Positions 1 through 13,334 are shown, numbered from the stretch's first letter. The stretch: 64,000 bases of DNA from Solea solea (GCF_958295425.1 NC_081139.1:19968388-20032387), one strand, 5' to 3'. The notes: a model not told the origin generated them from the letters alone. Translations and numbers: made by a program.

Positions 1-629
1 GAGAAGCACAAAAACAACTGTGGATAAAGTCATGGCTGAGAATGGACAGAATCCACTTGTCTTGTACAAGTTACAGATGTAATGTTATTCAATGGTATTG
101 AAATTCCTCCCTCATAGTCTCAGCCTATACCTCTTGGCCTATGTCTACCCTAGCTGCATAAGAGGGGGTTTACTCACCCTTTAACAGTTCATGGAAACAT
201 ACTGACAGAAACAGTCGCTCTCCTTGTGTCTGTGTGTATCAGAGAAATCCAGCGTGATACAATCAGCGAACCAAAACAAGATGTCATTAAGGCAATCAAT
301 CTAAATATTTTGTGCGAGGAAAGAGCTCTATTCATCATACAAAATGATTCTTCTGCTGCCTCATTTGTGACTCGAGGTTTCATTTGTGCATATTGAAAGT
401 AGAGTCTCATTACTGCCTTGTTTTAGCCCTCACCGTATTCTCATTCAAGGGGCTTAAAAACAATCTCGCTACATGAGTTAGTTGATTTTAATCAGTACAC
501 GATTCAAAGTCGGATAGAGGGTAAACAAACAAACAAACATCCAGCTTCCAGTCACTCCTCGTTTACCTTCTTCTCTCTCACTTGCACTCCTTTATTTTAG
601 CTCTTTCTTCTTCTGTTCTTTTCCTGGGG

Positions 630-674
<45 letters not shown>

Positions 675-1609
675 CTGGAGTTCATTGTGATGCAGAACAC
701 AGCAGTGCTGGAGCAGAGCAGCGTCCCACCTCAGCCAAGTGTTACAATGACCTCCACAGAGTGTATCTGCAGCGACGTACAGTATGTGTCATTCATTATT
801 TTTAATCCCTCCCCCACCCCCCCAACAGGTTGTGTTGATCTGTGCAGCAGTTCATTCCATACACAGTTAAGGTGTGCAGGTTACATTCATCCAGGCCCGA
901 CCTGTTTATATAAGAGTTTTGAATTAGACAGGAAACTAATAACATGTCACCACAAGCACTTCCAGTTTATATTTCACAGACACCTGCTCAAGCTCTCATC
1001 TCAGCTAAGTGGAATTCTGGCATGACATTGTGTGTCTTGTTCTACATTCTTCACCTGCCACATGGTAAACAGTACGTGGCAGGTGAAGCGAATGTCTTTG
1101 AATGGTCTCTTCTCAGGTCATTGTGACTGTGGCACAAAACAAATGTCAACACTGAGACGGCGTTTTCTCTGTATTCTTTGCAGGCCTGGGGAACATGTCC
1201 TGTATCCAGGACATAAGGTGGACAGGGCACAAATAATTCATTGGATGAATGTCATTTTGTGTTGCCATCTACTTGAATAAATCATGTTGAATCACTTTAT
1301 ATTGATTGTGTTACTTCAACACGATTACCCCAGTCTAGTCAAATTAAGTCCGTAGTTTACATCGTTTGTACTTTGGCACAAAAAATCCATCCTTGTTATA
1401 TGAATTAGTTTATATTTTATATTGTTGAATGAGCAGACTTTTAGTTTGAATGAACTATTGTATTTTTTTCAGGGATGCACAATATTATCAGCATTTGATA
1501 TGGACTTTAATTTCATGTATTAGATAGCTGAATGGGCTACTACCAGCCACATAAATTAGCCTGTTACTATTTTAAAAACATAACAAGAATGAAGGGATTT
1601 CTATCAAAA
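1..1609. other. gene-free flank
   Basis: No gene is recognised. Open frames here are short, lack splice context and show no familiar domain. The stretch holds one CA/GA microsatellite and AT-rich sequence. Confidence 0.5.
632..674. repeat. CA/GA compound microsatellite
   Basis: About 14 CA dinucleotides run directly into about 7 GA dinucleotides. The open frame crossing it has a run of alternating His-Thr, which is a repeat artefact. Confidence 0.95.
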
Positions 1610-2010
1610 CAAAAACATAGCAAATGTGTTCAAGCCTTTATTTCCAGTAGGTTTGTTTATTGTGTAAAAAAAAAAAAAATCAGGCAACTGCAGCTCATCC
1701 AAAATATCATTAACAACATTGGGAAAATGGACAATAACACACATGTCCTTCAGTCCCTGCACTGCCTTCCACTGTGTAAACTGATCTATTTTAAAACCCT
1801 GTTATTGGTCTACAATGTCTCACTGACGGTTTGATGGTCCTGAGTGTGTTTCAGCATTATGAGTGAGGTGTGTTATAGAACCAAACAGGGTGAAGGTTTT
1901 AGTTTCTATTCTCCTCACATGTGGAACAAACTCCCTGAACACTGAGGCGTTCACAGGCTCTCAGCTCATTCAATCCAAAAACTTAAGGGTTTACTGCAGC
2001 TTTGCTGTGA
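1610..2010 (+). mobile_element. degenerate LINE reverse-transcriptase C-terminus
   Basis: Translated fragments follow the C-terminal pattern of fish L2/Rex-type LINE polymerases. They read SSRFVYC, then RQLQLIQN, then a leucine-rich LQSLHCLPL, then FKTLLLVYN. In another frame further on, FSFYSPHMWNKLPEH corresponds to the usual W-N-x-LP end motif. Frames are broken by an A-run near 1667 and by stops, so this is a dead 3' fragment. The LINE clade cannot be fixed by eye. Confidence 0.7.
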
Positions 2011-3084
2011 AGATTATTTAGCTATTTTGCCTGCTTTCTTTTAGTTTTTTGTTTTTTTATATCAAATGTTTTTCCTTCTTTTTCATTTAGCCAGAGATAC
2101 TGTACAAGGTTGCTTCTTCCAGGGAGTCCAAGATTGCAGTACAAATAGTCCAAAGAATTACAGAGGCAAAACTATTTCAAATATAAAACTCACAAAAGAA
2201 TATAAAAGTGAAAAGGAAGTAAGTAAAGATTAAAAAAGAGAGATATAATAAAAGTAAAGTGCAGAAGTATACAGGTCATACCAACAAGATCTTTAATCCA
2301 AACTGCTCAAAAGGGCGATGTAAAAAAAAAAAAACATCTTACTTTCTAATCTAATTTTAATTCTGTTTTATAATCCCTAGATACGTTGCCTGCTTGTTTT
2401 CGTAGTTTTTACTTTTTTATTGTTTTGAAATCACACTTTGATTACATTTGATTACACTAATGTCAATCTTGTTACCATTTGTGATTTCATTGCTCGTGAA
2501 AGCCTATATTTTATCACATGTCACATCTGTCCAGGTGGTGCATGGACTGCAGGAGAAATAAGGCATTTCAAACAAAGCATTTGTGAATTATTTCAATATA
2601 AACGCACTCCCTCCAGAGCTGTAAATTATGCCGTGCACATGGAACAGACGTGGTGGAGCTGACATCCTGTTAGTCTGGACAGCTGAGGGTTGCGGCGCTG
2701 CGATGGTTGGTGGACCGTTGACATTTGTCTGATACATCACTGGCTCACGTAACACTGTGGTCATTCATGCAGACACAGAGTCCTCATGACTGTCTCACTG
2801 ACGAGCCAAGATATTCACTGACACCACACGGCCTCAGTCTCAGGTCGCTGCTGTGTTTCTCCCTGACATTTTCATCGATTGATCTCATTGACTGTCTGCA
2901 CTGAAGGTGGATCTTAAGAACACTGAGGCACAACATGGATGATCGCACTAAAACCATCCTGCTAATTCTCACTGTGTGCACTTTGTAAAAACATACCCCA
3001 GGATTTTATACGACGTAATCTGCTTTGACAGGCTGCACTGTTAATAATAAATTGAGATTGATTGGTCCTCTGTACACTCTGTTA

Positions 3085-3205
3085 CTCTGTCGCCACTTTA
3101 TTAGGTACACAGGACACTGTGGTCTACTGCTGCTGCTGCTATAGTCCATCTGCTTCAAGGTTCATGTTGTGCGACATCTGCCACTTTTAATTAAACGACC
3201 TTGTA
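3085..3205 (-). repeat. dispersed TTATTAGGTACAC repeat fragment
   Basis: The TTATTAGGTACAC core and the following CTGCTGCTGCTATAGTCCAT segment are typical of a widespread fish interspersed repeat. The same core recurs at 13.35 and 13.71 kb in this window. Confidence 0.6.
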
Positions 3206-3792
3206 AGGAGACAAAGTGCATATAATTCATCAGGTAAACACAGGTAGCAGTTGGGGGCATGTGGCAAAAAAGGAGAGACGAGAATAGTAGGACATCTGAA
3301 CACCAGCTAGTTCATTTCTACTCAGGTTATAAACTTGTTGTGGTGTATAGAGAGAGTGAGAAATGGGTACAGGCAAGTGCTGACCTTGTCAGCTGTTTGG
3401 AATGTTTTTATAAATAACCTGAAATTGTTCCCTTCCTCCAGAGCTGTGTACTTGCTTGATGCCTCAACGAATAAAAAAGTCTATTATCAAAAGGTTCACG
3501 GAGCTGTTTTCAAATGAGCCTGTATGTAGAGAGTGAGTTTCTCTCTTAAACCATTAAAGCCCCATACAGTATATTCTCTGGTCCTAATTCATTCCTAATT
3601 AAATTTAAGTATATCTTAAGCTGGAGCTTTGGGCAGGACGCTGGAGAGAGCGCAGTAAATCGTTTCCTCCGCCTATTATGTGACTAAACTCCTGAAATCG
3701 TCGACTGGAACTTGGCCAGTTTGTTCAATGTGTTACTGTATTGACTTTCAGGGTCGCTCTACCATCGGCATAAATCATTTCATGAAACAACA

Positions 3793-3880
3793 GGGGTGCC
3801 CCAGGGAACCGAGTGGGGCACCCCCAACCCTGACGCCTTTATCCGAGCCTGTTTGGACACAACTTTGTCGCCCCACTCGG
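3793..3880. repeat. two mutually exclusive hairpins
   Basis: GGGGTGCCCC (3793-3802) is the exact reverse complement of GGGGCACCCC (3815-3824). CCGAGTGGGGC (3809-3819) is the exact reverse complement of GCCCCACTCGG (3870-3880). The two stems share GGGGC, so only one can form at a time. No function is known. Confidence 0.6.
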
Positions 3881-4436
3881 GTCAAAGCAGCAGCGTCATT
3901 AGTGAGGACCTTCTATTATGAAGCTTCATGTCTATTGAGGCCCATTAAACTCCCAGTGCCCAGTGAACCAACACTTCCTCACCCTTTCATCTGCTTTCTC
4001 TCTCTTTTACTTCACTCACTGTCTTTTCTGTCCTCTCTTTTTCTTTCACTCTCTTACCACAAAACTAAAACTTGACAGTCGCCCAGTATAAATGTATATT
4101 TAAAAGATGTTTTGCCATTTTAGAAATGATTCAAGTGTTGTTAATTTGTGTTATTTTCCAGAAATTGCTTATTATGAGTAAAAATTGCATCTGGCTGGGA
4201 GCCCATCTACAATCTCCACAGGTAGAAATTGAGTTATTCTGGCTAATGTTTGCAGAGAAAATAAACATACAGTTTGGATTTGGATTTGTTTGTGGTTCTG
4301 TAAAGGCTTAGAGAAGACACAGCCATTTAGTAACCATGTAGACAGTCCATAGAGCTTCTTAAAGCTGGCATACGGAACATATTTTCAGTGTCGACAAATT
4401 GAACATATGTTCTAACTAAAAAATAAGCTGAAGCTT

Positions 4437-4625
4437 AGACTCATCTGACCACAGAACACGTTTCCACTGCCCTTCAGTTCAAATCGCCTTTGGCATTTCT
4501 GCACACAACCGATAAAAGGCCTTTCACTTTGCTTGTTGCTGTTTCTCGATACAGCCATGGGCTGTGTTACATCAGAATAATTCTCCCAAGTACTCCCAAG
4601 CCCGTGTCCATCTCAGACGTGTGAC
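4437..4625. repeat. dispersed repeat fragment
   Basis: The segment around CTCATCTGACCACAGAACAC and its continuation resembles a dispersed fish repeat I have seen in many genomes, probably transposon-derived. No intact frame remains. Confidence 0.45.
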
Positions 4626-4794
4626 ACTTTCTCATATAATACTTACTTGTTCACACACTCAGCAGCAGCTTGTGCCTGAATCCTCTCAAGATCTATGATG
4701 ATCATGATGATCGGTGCGTCTACATTTAAACTGAGAAAAACATAAGTGTATTTTAATTCTGCACTGAGAAACACGGCTCTACACGGTTCAGTTG

Positions 4795-5110
4795 GGTTTC
4801 CATGACAATATAGTACCTCCACGTGGAAGAGGTCATCACAGCGGCTGCATGAAACTGCCGTGACTTTGTTTTATATGCGACACAAACAAACTAGCGACTA
4901 GTGACTTGTAAAGCAGTTGTCTTCGGTGTAACTGAAGCATCAGAATCAGTTAATTTAAAGGATTTGTTCAGTACTTCCTCCATGACCGGAGCACCGACTC
5001 CATCTGACACAGACACTGAACTGAAATATAGTGGCAGGGTTTGTGCTGCGGCTCACGGCTCACGATCGCTGGCTTTCGGCAGTGCTGTCACTAAATAAAC
5101 CCGACTCCTC
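4795..5110 (-). repeat. dispersed repeat family A, copy 1
   Basis: It shares long blocks with 17.8-18.2, 26.4-26.95 and 44.1-44.5 kb. Shared blocks include CACGGCTC-type text, ACTAGTGACTTGTAAAGCAG, TTTGTTCAGTACTTCCTCC and ATGACCGGAGCACCGACTC. The last two blocks also occur in the inverted arms of the 46.4 kb element. Confidence 0.7.
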
Positions 5111-8100
5111 TGTTAAATGATGACATTTTGGACAATTCCTTGTTAAATGTTGGAGATTAACCCACGTTTTCAGGATTGTTGCATTTAGCTTTGTATTACT
5201 AGAATAGGGGTAGTATTTTTGAAAAGGTGTGCTTCCCAACCTCAGTTTTGAATGACGATATGTTGAGAGATATCGTTATTTTTTTTTGTTCCATGCCCAC
5301 CAGTGACTCTTGGTCCAAGCCTTGGTCTGAGGCTTGAAACTGAAACACTAATTCCACACTTTTTAGACCCACTCGTAGGGGGACGGGATCTCATTCCCAG
5401 AATGTAAACAGTCACGCTAACAGGACCAAGTGTCACTGATAAAGAAAAGAATGAAGATATTTCTCAACAGAGGAAACTGAGGTTATATTTATTAAGCTAT
5501 TTATTGCCAGCACCTTTGTGCCCTCTGAACTTGCGTGACCACTACTACATAAGCAAGTCTCATCAGGTCAGTTAGAATATCATGTCTGAGAAACGTGAAA
5601 GTACCAAAGACTTACTGGAATCAAACAATAAAAACAAGGCAGTATCTCAAGAGTTACCGTGGTTTGATTTTTATCCATATATGAACAAAAACCTACAAAT
5701 GCTGTTTATTTTTGCATATGAATGTTTGTGATTATTCACTTTAAATGTTTTGGTGTGTGTGGGGGGGTACAGGGGTTTGTTTTGGGGGCCCTGGTTTGTT
5801 TTGGACACAAGCAAGGTGGGGCTCTAAGGAAAAATGCTTGGGAACCACTGCTCTACAACATATGCAGTTATAATGCTTATTTGATAGTTTCCCTGTTGAT
5901 TTGCCAGGCCTTGCAGTATCATAAAATCCTAAAGCTGGGTGATTTATCTTGCCATTTATGGGCCATCACCACCGCAGGAGGAAAAACACTCAGATTTCCT
6001 CTCTGTATCGCCTGAGGGTTCAAGGAATCAGTAATATGACATGCAGTCCTGTGGACTTAAGGTCTCAGACAGTACGTGTCCACAAGTATCAATGTTGGAA
6101 AAACCACTGTGATATGTGGAGACAAGGTCAAGAGATGGCTGGACTGAAAGAAAGAAAGAGTTGGAGTGGAGGAGGAAGTGATGGATGAAGGGGAGACGGA
6201 GCAGGATCAGAGAGACAGAGAGGGTAGATAAAAAGGATGTTACTTGCGTGAGGAAAGAAAGATGAGAATAAGAAATTAGATGGAAAAAAGCATAAGACAG
6301 GAAAGAGCAGAGGAGCGTGAGAAGATAAAGCATGGGCTCAAAGGTCTTAGAAGCACACACAGAATTCTATATTTTTATTTTGGCATAATCTGCAATACAC
6401 CAGTGTATCATGGTCTGGTAAACACTTCAAACTAAATCTGATGTATCTCACAGATGAACAATGTACTGGATCAAACATGATCCCTATACGTGACAGGCGG
6501 CAAACCTATGCTTAGTGCTTGATGCCGCGCTGTTCTCTTGTATTTCTATCATATTTGTTTCTTCATTTCATGAGCGTTTTTTTTATCAAACCTCTCTCCA
6601 AAAATACAGCCAGAGAAAGAAAGAAAAAAGGATATTGTACTGTGGTGTTTGCAAGTGAGCTCTGTAATCCTATTGTAGACAAAGGAAATTCATGCAGTGC
6701 TCATTATGAATTGTTTTCTCAAGGCGATTAAATAAAAATTATTAGTCTGCATGGATAATTGTATTAGTGCAAAGCTGCGTTCTCTTTGGCCAAAATCAAG
6801 TGTGGAAAGACTAACAATCGTTAATCTCAAATTTGTGTTCAGTGTTACAGCTGCAGCTCAAATGAGGTTATGGTTATATATCTATTTGCGTTGCATTAAT
6901 TGAAACTATTTAAAGCGTAGGTGCTGATATTTGCCAAAGAAAGAGAGGAGAGGGTCTCTAGATGAATATGTGACCGCATCCACTGGACTGTACGGGGACG
7001 TAACATTTGTGGGCTCGTCCAGGATCTTTTATTTAAAAGGAAGAAATGTAAGCCAGTGTCTTTTTTTTTTTTTGTTGTTGGCAGTGTTGATGTCAGGGTG
7101 TCTCCTTCTAGCTGTTCCACCTAAAGACAATCGAAAAGCTTCCTCAGATGGTTATATTTTTTCCCAGTAATCCTGTAAAACACAGGATTTTTTTTTTTGG
7201 TTTTTCTTTTGTACCTCCACGCAAACAGAACGTCTACCCATATAACCTGTCTATTCTGGTCAAGTGGGGGCTGGTCTAGTGAAAGTGGGGAAAAAAACAA
7301 TTTTCAGTGTCTTGTTTATTTTTTACCCCAGTTTTTTCCATTTCAGATATCAGTAGCTTTTAATTAATAAGAACAAAATTGAAAATTCCCCCCTGTGAAT
7401 GGCAAGTTCACATGTAAGACAGGATATGTATTTTTTTTCCCTTTTCTTCTCTCACTCATTTTTTACACAGTCCACTTAACACCTCGGGATAGTGAATTAA
7501 CCAGTGAGATGAAAAAGCATTCAACTGTTTTCATCAATTTTTGTCAATGAAATAAAAATACAATATTTCACCTACCCCCATAGTGCCACAGACTGATAAT
7601 GTTGTTTTGACTTTAATAATTCAAACATCACCCAAGGACAGCCAAGGAAACTGAAGGAAATAGAAACTACGCCACCAGGTGTTGTATATATGTTACTACA
7701 CAACCATGAAGCAAATAATTAAAACACTGACAAGCTGTAGGTGCATGTTGTGTTTGGTTTTATTAAAGCAAATGAGAAAATCATTTGTATATTATAGTTA
7801 ATTCTTCACGTAAACATGTATGTCCTCATCTTATAAACATTTGTATATGAATGTTTGACTTTTCTATAGAAACAGAAGGGAATGTGTTGATAGACTGGGG
7901 AACTACCTCAATAAATGAATAAATAAATACATGTGTTTTTGGTTTTGTAGGGTGATGTATGTGTTTATGATTTAAACAATGTACACAAAGAAGTGTTAAA
8001 AGTTGTGATTAATGTATTGGAAATAGCTAGTTCAAAATCAGAAATGACAATTAGAAACAGACAGATTTGCTAGTGTCATGATTCATATTGGGTCATAATG

Positions 8101-8888
8101 GTTTGTCATCTTTAAAAAGTATTGTGCATATGTAAAAAGTTTACTGTACACTGTATTAAACTATGTGTTGGATAAATAATGACAAGCACAAAGTTAACCT
8201 GCACCTGTGCCTGTTAGACCTTTGCCCAAAATACAATCCAGCACAATAACAACAGATACTCAATGTCTACTTTATTAAAAAATAACATTTAATATGCAAT
8301 GATACAACACTGTACATTAGAGTGTGTGCCGGGGGAAGTAAAGGTGTCCCAGAGAAGACGTGAAGGGCTGCTGGTCAGCTGTGTGTGGACATGCTGCATT
8401 GTCTCATGCTGCATTCATCACATGAAGAGGAATCACGTTTCATTTTTATCCTGTTTTTCTTTCTTCTGAAGACAAGACGGGGCAAATTCAGAGTGGAAAA
8501 CCCTGAGTTTCTGACTGGTGTGATGGACGTGTTTAATCAGACGTTACTTTACCATACAGTATGTGGGCAGCCCCCATGTAATGAATGCAGCATTAGTCCT
8601 GAGAGGAGAAAGTTTTAATGTAGGCTCCACTGTTTTAATGGGGTGCAGTCAGTCCAAGACAGGCAGAGGAAGATCCCGATTCCATGATAAATCAACCACA
8701 TAAAAAAATAGCTTGCATGTGAATGACCTCTATGGAGTAAATGTGGAGGTGAACATTAATCTTTTCAGACCCCTGTGGAAGAAAAAAACACAGATATGTT
8801 CAGCTAATACTGTATGGCCCTACCATAGAGTGAATTTCTGCCTCATATTTGATTGATGCCCATAGTGCTTGTCATTTAAAAAGAAGGA
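5111..8888. other. gene-free spacer
   Basis: AT-rich, with poly-T and poly-A runs and a purine-rich stretch at 6.1-6.35 kb. No exon with splice signals or a recognisable protein was seen on either strand. Confidence 0.45.
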
Positions 8889-8896
8889 CATAACAA

Positions 8897-9608
8897 TAGG
8901 GCTGTCACAAAAATTCACATACATGTTCGATACTTATGGGGAAAGATCAAATTCGAACCTTGAAAAACCCAACAGGTTCAAAATATACAGCCGAGAAGAG
9001 CATCAGGACACTGATGGCCTTTTAACCCCGGGTATATTAGGCAGTCGCGTTCTGTGTCCCACTTTTCAGCACCCTTCTCGTGAGGTGGCCCGACTCCTAA
9101 AGGGCGGGGCTAATATGCACTATGTCGTCTTCTTCCTCTTCTTTGTGGAATTATTTAAAGGCGTGTCACAATGGAACAATGTCACGCTAATTACGTAGCT
9201 GACACAGCTATTGGGGTGCGTTACATTTGTAGTCAGAACTCGGCTTTCCAGCTGGGAAACACGGAGCCACCTGTGTGTAGGGGTTGTTATTGACTGGTAT
9301 TACAAACAACGGCTATGGGTTTTTTTCTCCAACTTCTCTGGGGACGTTGTGAACTCGGAGGTGACTGGTCACTGCCAGCTCTAATTTCCGAGTTCCGATG
9401 TAAATGGAACGCAACATTCACAAAAACTGCGATGAAAGCCAGCGAGATCAGGTTTTACCTCTAAACAACCCCGCGGAAGACCTCAAGTGCTCTGAAACAC
9501 TTGGTGGAAATGTGGCATTTTAACGACAGAAATCGGAATATCTCCCAAGGATTACGGTGTCATGTGATATATAATTGAATTTAATTTGAGGAAAAAGTGA
9601 CAGTCCTA
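8897..9608. mobile_element. non-autonomous hAT-like element
   Basis: It begins TAGGGCTGTCAC and ends GTGACAGTCCTA, imperfect terminal inverted repeats with the YAGGG start common in hAT elements. The flanking 8-mers are CATAACAA (8889-8896) and CACCACAA (9609-9616), a 6/8 match to an aged 8 bp target duplication. No transposase frame remains. A smaller inverted-repeat element lies inside it. Confidence 0.65.
9213..9414. mobile_element. nested MITE
   Basis: The left end (TGCGTTACATTTGTAGTCAG then AACTCGG) mirrors the right end (CCGAGTTCCGATGTAAATGG then AACGCA). The unit is about 200 bp and lies inside the element at 8897-9608. A related degenerate copy is at 43.64-43.95 kb. Confidence 0.65.
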
Positions 9609-9616
9609 CACCACAA

Positions 9617-10505
9617 TATTCTTCAATATATGACAGGGTGAGAGTAGTGGTATCTTTTTTTTTTTACAAAATGTCCCATTTCACAAAAAAAGTGGAGCAG
9701 TCTCGCAATAGGACAACATGAGCGGGCAATGTCAGATGGCAGTATTTAGCTCTGCAACAATATAAAAAGCACTGAGAATAAAACAAACTATTGTGAGATC
9801 TAAAAACTTAGAACAAGTGCGAAAACAGTCACCTTCTTTGTTAAAAAAATAATAACAATAAAACAGCCAAGTCCGTAGTGTACAGGGACATTTCACTTGC
9901 CATTTGTTTGTTAAAAATGCTACATAAAAACAGAAATACCTATCGGCAGTGTTAGACAAACCTAGATCTCACACAGGTTTTACTTTCCAATCTTCTTGTC
10001 GAGCAGACGATTTCACGTACACAGCTATTCTTAATTTTAGGTCCTAAAATGATGTTAACGATACACGTGTAAGTGGTGTAGAAGTGTGAATTTAAAGATT
10101 TGAAGTGATAGTAAGTGGTGACTATGCTGGACATTGTTGCATTACTTATTACATCTCAGTTTCAAGGCATGTGTGGAAGACTTCATCATGCTAATTATGC
10201 GACTAAGGGAAAAAAAAAAGGCTAGATTATTCAGAAAGGCTAGCTAATAACTTAAATTGTGTCTTGGAGATGTAATACTCAAGTGACAAGTACAAAATTA
10301 AGTAAATCACATACTAAATTGGCTAATACAAATTCTAATGAGGAACTATTGTGAGGAGAAGCATTAGAATAGATTACAAAAAAAATATTTCTCTAAGAAT
10401 TGCAGAATCCCACGTTCATGGGATCCAGAGAAGAGACAAAAGCCTTCATGGCAGCCCACATTGTTATGATTCATAAACTGGTTGTTTAACAACACACTTG
10501 CATCA
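9617..10505. other. downstream flank / possible 3' UTR of the zinc-finger gene
   Basis: This sequence lies downstream of the minus-strand zinc-finger stop codon and is AT-rich. I see no clear AATAAA on the minus strand close to the stop, so the 3' end cannot be placed. No other gene was seen. Confidence 0.4.
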
Positions 10506-13140
10506 TCATTGCCCTGAGAAATATGTTCCCTCACGGCTATGGGTCTGGAGATGCCTTTTAATTTTGTCGGAGCGGCTGAAGCACTTGCCACACACAGGAC
10601 AACTGTATGGCTTCTCCCCAGTGTGGATCCTCATGTGAACTTTCAGGTGGGCCATCTGTGTGAAGCCCTTTCCACAAATCTGGCAGCGGAAAGGTTTTTC
10701 TCCTGTGTGGCTCCGCTGGTGCTCCTGGAGTCTGCCGGAGGAGCTGCAGCACTTCCCACACACGCCACAGCGGTACGGTTTTTCCCGCGTGTGCACTTGT
10801 ACATGCACGTGCAAGTGGCCAATGTGACTAAATGCTTCCCCACAAACCTTGCAGCAGAAAGATGACATGTGTCCTTGTAGGGGGGATTTCTGATGGGGAC
10901 ACTCTACAGCGTTAGCTCCCTGGTTACGCATGTGAGAAGGCTGTGCTCTGTTTGCTCCAGCTCCCTTAGCACCAACCATCTGTCCACCATTCTCCACTCC
11001 AATGATGTCAATGTTGTTTTCATTTGAACAGTTAGGGTTGACTGGCGCGAGAGGCTGAGCGCCACTGTTGGAAGAAGTAGAGCCTCTGTGTCCACTTCCG
11101 CTCTCTGCTTTTACATGCCTCGATGAGCCTCTGGAGTTGGGATCCCTCTCTCGGTTCTCAACGCCCTGACTCTGAGGGAGGTTGGACGTGTGAGGACCAT
11201 CCTGGGGATACTCATTTCCAACACGTGGCGTAGTAAACATGTTCTCAGATGTGCTGCAAGAGCCGTGACCCCGAAGTTGATCGTCTCCTTGGTTGGCTCG
11301 CAGATCTCTTTTGTCCTTAATCTGGATTGGAATACGCTCTTCATGCCCCATGCTGGGACTCCACTCACGCCGTGGATGCTCACCATCCTCCTCCTCCAAC
11401 AGCGCCATGGATGGACGATCTAAGAACACAGGAGAAAAAGGTTCAGCTGGAAATGATCAGCCCACAACAGCAAACACATCCTCCACCTCACACAGAATTT
11501 CATAGGTCATAGGTTTCTTGATCATTTCATTACTTGTTTGGTCCTGAAAATGCTAAAAAGGTTTATGTGCATTTCCCAAACCTCAAAATGATGATGTTCT
11601 CTAATGTTTTGTTTCGTCCACAAACCAAAATAATTCAATTTTAATGAACAGGAAAATATGAACAGCCGAAAAGCACTTGCTTTAATTAGTTTAAAAACAT
11701 TCATACCAATTAGTCGATTATTAAAATGGTTGATGATTAATTCAGGAATTGGTTAATAATAGATTAATTGTTGCAGCCCTACAAAACGTAAACATCACTC
11801 AAGTTAAAGCTGAACTCGTCACTGTTGCTGACTGATTAACAGAAAATGTGTTATTAGAAAAATCACAGCTGTGGTGACTGAGTGCTTTAACACTTGGCAC
11901 ATATTTTCACACATTTTGTAAGTATGCAGCTGTTCTTTATCTGTACTGAGGTTTTCTTAGTTTTTCCTATGTATTTGAGTCTTTTCTTCTTTACCACACA
12001 CCTGCCTCAGGTACTGACATTACATCAGCTGCTGCGATCTGACAAGTTTACTCACGGATGTTCATTATTGTGCAATGTCATTGCATTTGCTGTGCTTAAA
12101 GGCACATATGACATGTTGTGTGTTGACAGTGAATAATTGTGTAACATTTTTCCTTGTGTTATTGATTTTATCTAACTTTACACTTGGCGTTCGCAATTTT
12201 GTGACTTTGCCTTCATGTTTTCTTATCTCTGTCCCTGATTAGTTTTTACTTTGTTTGTATTAGCACTTTGTAAAATTGTGTTTCTACAAGTGCTATAAAC
12301 AAAATGATGACATAATTATTTTGGAAGCCCAAAGTATTTAACAGTAAAAGTAAAGGAAAATTATAAAGTGTAAGGGAGAACATGTTGGCAGATACTTTAA
12401 GCATTTGTGTATGTATGTGTATATATATACAGTATATTAATTATGTTTTACAATATCTGTCTCTGAAAATCAAGTGAAATTATCAACATCATAACAACTA
12501 ATAATGACAGTTTTGTCAACACTTGAGCAGTGGTTTTAGCTGAAGGTCTGTTTGTGTGGTTGTTTTTAAAAGCAGAAAAACAAACAATAACACGCTGTCC
12601 ACAAAGTCCGTGTTACCGCTTCAACCACTATCAAGTTTAATAATGAATTGTCAGTGTGAGTGTGTCAACATTCAGGTGGTGACTTAGAAGAAGCTGGATG
12701 CTAACTAGCTGCCGGCTAACCTGGCTGAGCTGCTAACGAACAAAGGTTGCTAGCGCGCTCCACAACAGTTGCTAACGTCAAGTAGCTCAGCTAAGGCTAA
12801 CTTGTGTGGAAGTGGGGCTTCAGTATCTTCAAGTGGTAGTTGTTGTGTTATTGTGTATGTTTCATACGCGCAGCTATTAACCAGTTCTCACTCTTCCTTT
12901 AGCATGAAGTGCTTAGACCGTTACTAGCCGTCGGCGCAGCTAACCTGGCCATATTTCAATCCCAGCGTCTCGCAGCCTGCGTCTCAGATGGTCGTTCTCC
13001 CGCTCCCGGATCGCGATCTCCTCCTGATACTCCAGGATCGTGTCTTCCACAGACTTGTAAATCTCCTGCGCAGCAAGCATGAGGCGCTCAGTCAGGAAGA
13101 CGTTTAGAAACTGCAGTTTGGTCATTTTCTTGGGTTGCAC
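10506..13140 (-). CDS. C2H2 zinc-finger protein, two exons, four fingers
   Basis: A probable nuclear DNA-binding transcription factor. Coding exon 1 is 13140-12945, donor CCAG/GTTAGC. Coding exon 2 is 11419-10506, acceptor TTCTTAG. The join splits a GAT codon and keeps frame, giving about 369 residues. The start could instead be the second Met at 13125 (MTKLQFLNVFL), the usual start of this fish zinc-finger class. Residues 6-55 form a charged, coiled-coil-like N-terminus seen in many teleost multi-C2H2 proteins. Residues 70-250 are low-complexity and probably disordered. Four C2H2 fingers with TGEKP-type linkers fill about residues 253-364: CKVCGEAF, CGVCGKCC, CQICGKGF and CPVCGKCF. Finger 2 has Cys where a hydrophobic Phe is usual. 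The exact family member is not recognised. The gene is divergent from gnl3, with the starts about 0.9 kb apart. Confidence 0.85.
11525..11781. mobile_element. hAT-type MITE, family B copy (zinc-finger gene intron)
   Basis: It shows the family hallmarks: CCCAAACCTCAAAATGATGA, TGTTTTGTTTCGTCCACAAAC-like text, then AATTG and a TTGCAGCCCTA end. It is truncated at the left and lies in the intron just upstream of coding exon 2. Confidence 0.75.
11782..12944. other. remaining intron of the zinc-finger gene
   Basis: AT-rich intron sequence without a recognisable exon or RNA. A short TA run is near 12.42 kb. GCTAACGTCA-type text lies close to exon 1. Confidence 0.5.
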
Positions 13141-13334
13141 TCTCTCTCACTATTATCGAAGATGGACCAAAAAAAGATGCTCGACCCAGTCACGTGACCC
13201 GGACTTTTCTTCTTCTCGTTCTTCGACCTCTTCTTCCAACCCCCCCACCCTTCACGCAAACCCTCCACTCCTCCCCCCGGTGTGGCAGATGGGTGCGTGC
13301 TATAAACTTCATTTTGAACTTTAATCAAATAAAA

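Larger units (their letters stand above)
2011..4429. other. gene-free spacer
   Basis: No convincing exon. It holds a dispersed repeat fragment near 3.1 kb and a pair of overlapping hairpins near 3.8 kb, both listed separately. Confidence 0.45.

Noticed and set aside
3680..4075. 131-codon plus-strand frame
   Set aside because: The composition is low-complexity towards its end, no domain or splice context is visible, and it spans the hairpin pair.
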